A stretch of 6,693 nt of DNA. Source: Spartobacteria bacterium (GTDB taxonomy: Bacteria; Verrucomicrobiota; Verrucomicrobiia; Chthoniobacterales; UBA10450). The stretch covers positions 2,848 to 9,540 of the forward strand of contig DMCG01000164.1 in NCBI GenBank assembly GCA_003445855.1, read 5' to 3'. Each line of letters starts with the position of its first letter. The stretch's first letter is position 1. Shown here in pieces: positions 6,439-6,693 of this stretch. The position numbers and the translations under genes are program-made. The notes under the pieces were generated by a model. That model had not been told where the DNA came from and ran no database searches. It saw only the letters and a list, made by a program, of their open reading frames with translations.

Positions 6439-6693
6439 TTATTTCGGCTGTTCGCGCAGCAGATGGCTCGTGTCGGCGAGCAGTTTCGTCACCGCATCCG
6501 CCTCAGTCGCCTCGTAATAACCGCGAATTTCACCATGTCGATCCACCAAAATCATTCGCGTGCTGTGCACAGGAATTCCAGTTTCTTCGCTACCGTCTGA
6601 GACCGCCAGTTTGAATCCATCGCGCGAGAGATGGTAAATCGCGGCCGGCGCGCCGGTCAGAAAATCCCAGCGGCCCGATTGCGCATGCAACTT
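6439..6693 (-). CDS. SCO1/SenC family copper chaperone, C-terminal 84 residues (5' end outside window)
   Basis: SCO1/SenC proteins are thioredoxin-fold, membrane-anchored proteins on the outer side of the cytoplasmic membrane that deliver copper to the CuA site of cytochrome c oxidase or act as thiol reductants there. Only the end of the domain is present: WDFLTG (near the right edge, around 6653-6670), then IPVHSTRMILVDRHGEIRGYY. The histidine of VHS, encoded at 6565-6567, is the family's third copper ligand, and the following LVD..G.IRG.Y is the classic C-terminal signature. The CXXXC cysteine pair would lie in the part beyond the right edge. The frame is open to the last base of the window; the TTG near the edge is internal rather than a start. 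The stop is TAA at 6439-6441. The gene converges on rmlA. The fragment ends normally with a helix (EADAVTKLLADTSHLL), so there is no sign of truncation on this side. Confidence 0.85.
   Translation of the reverse strand, partial: KLHAQSGRWDFLTGAPAAIYHLSRDGFKLAVSDGSEETGIPVHSTRMILVDRHGEIRGYYEATEADAVTKLLADTSHLLREQPK

Overview
The window reads as ordinary chromosomal DNA from a free-living bacterium with a moderately GC-rich genome. The most likely source is a soil-type Verrucomicrobiota (Chthoniobacterales-like). That is an inference from the style of the hypothetical proteins, the mostly weak Shine-Dalgarno sites and a REP-like nested palindrome of a kind I associate with that group; there is no rRNA or marker gene to prove it. 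I see no phage, transposon, CRISPR, tRNA or rRNA signature.

Left part (1-1521, all + strand): the C-terminal part of a lineage-specific hypothetical protein runs in from the left edge. It is followed by a small basic, possibly winged-helix protein of 104 residues, then a complete nuoA (membrane subunit of NADH:quinone oxidoreductase, complex I) with the clearest ribosome binding site in the window. No nuoB or other complex I gene follows nuoA, which faces a convergent gene instead.

Middle (1522-3520): a multi-spanning membrane glycosyltransferase of the GT87 type lies on the - strand. It is divergent from a small Dabb-family (stress-responsive alpha/beta barrel) protein on the + strand. The 132-base gap between them holds one plausible + strand promoter.

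Right part (3521-6693): a two-gene unit with an ATGA stop/start overlap encodes a 646-residue GT4 glycosyltransferase and an RmlA-type sugar-1-phosphate nucleotidylyltransferase. Together they suggest supply of an activated sugar (probably dTDP-glucose, the precursor of dTDP-rhamnose) and its transfer onto a surface polysaccharide. The GT4 protein is the most unusual object here: after a complete GT-B enzyme it carries a second, degenerate copy of the GT-B N-terminal domain, offset by about 410 residues. A nested inverted repeat lies between rmlA and the convergent 3' end of a SCO1/SenC-family copper chaperone gene that runs off the right edge.

No gap between genes exceeds about 155 bases. 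The gaps at 678-792, 1108-1149 (apart from the nuoA ribosome binding site), 1522-1675 and 3419-3520 hold nothing I can annotate with confidence, and I see no convincing intrinsic terminator anywhere.
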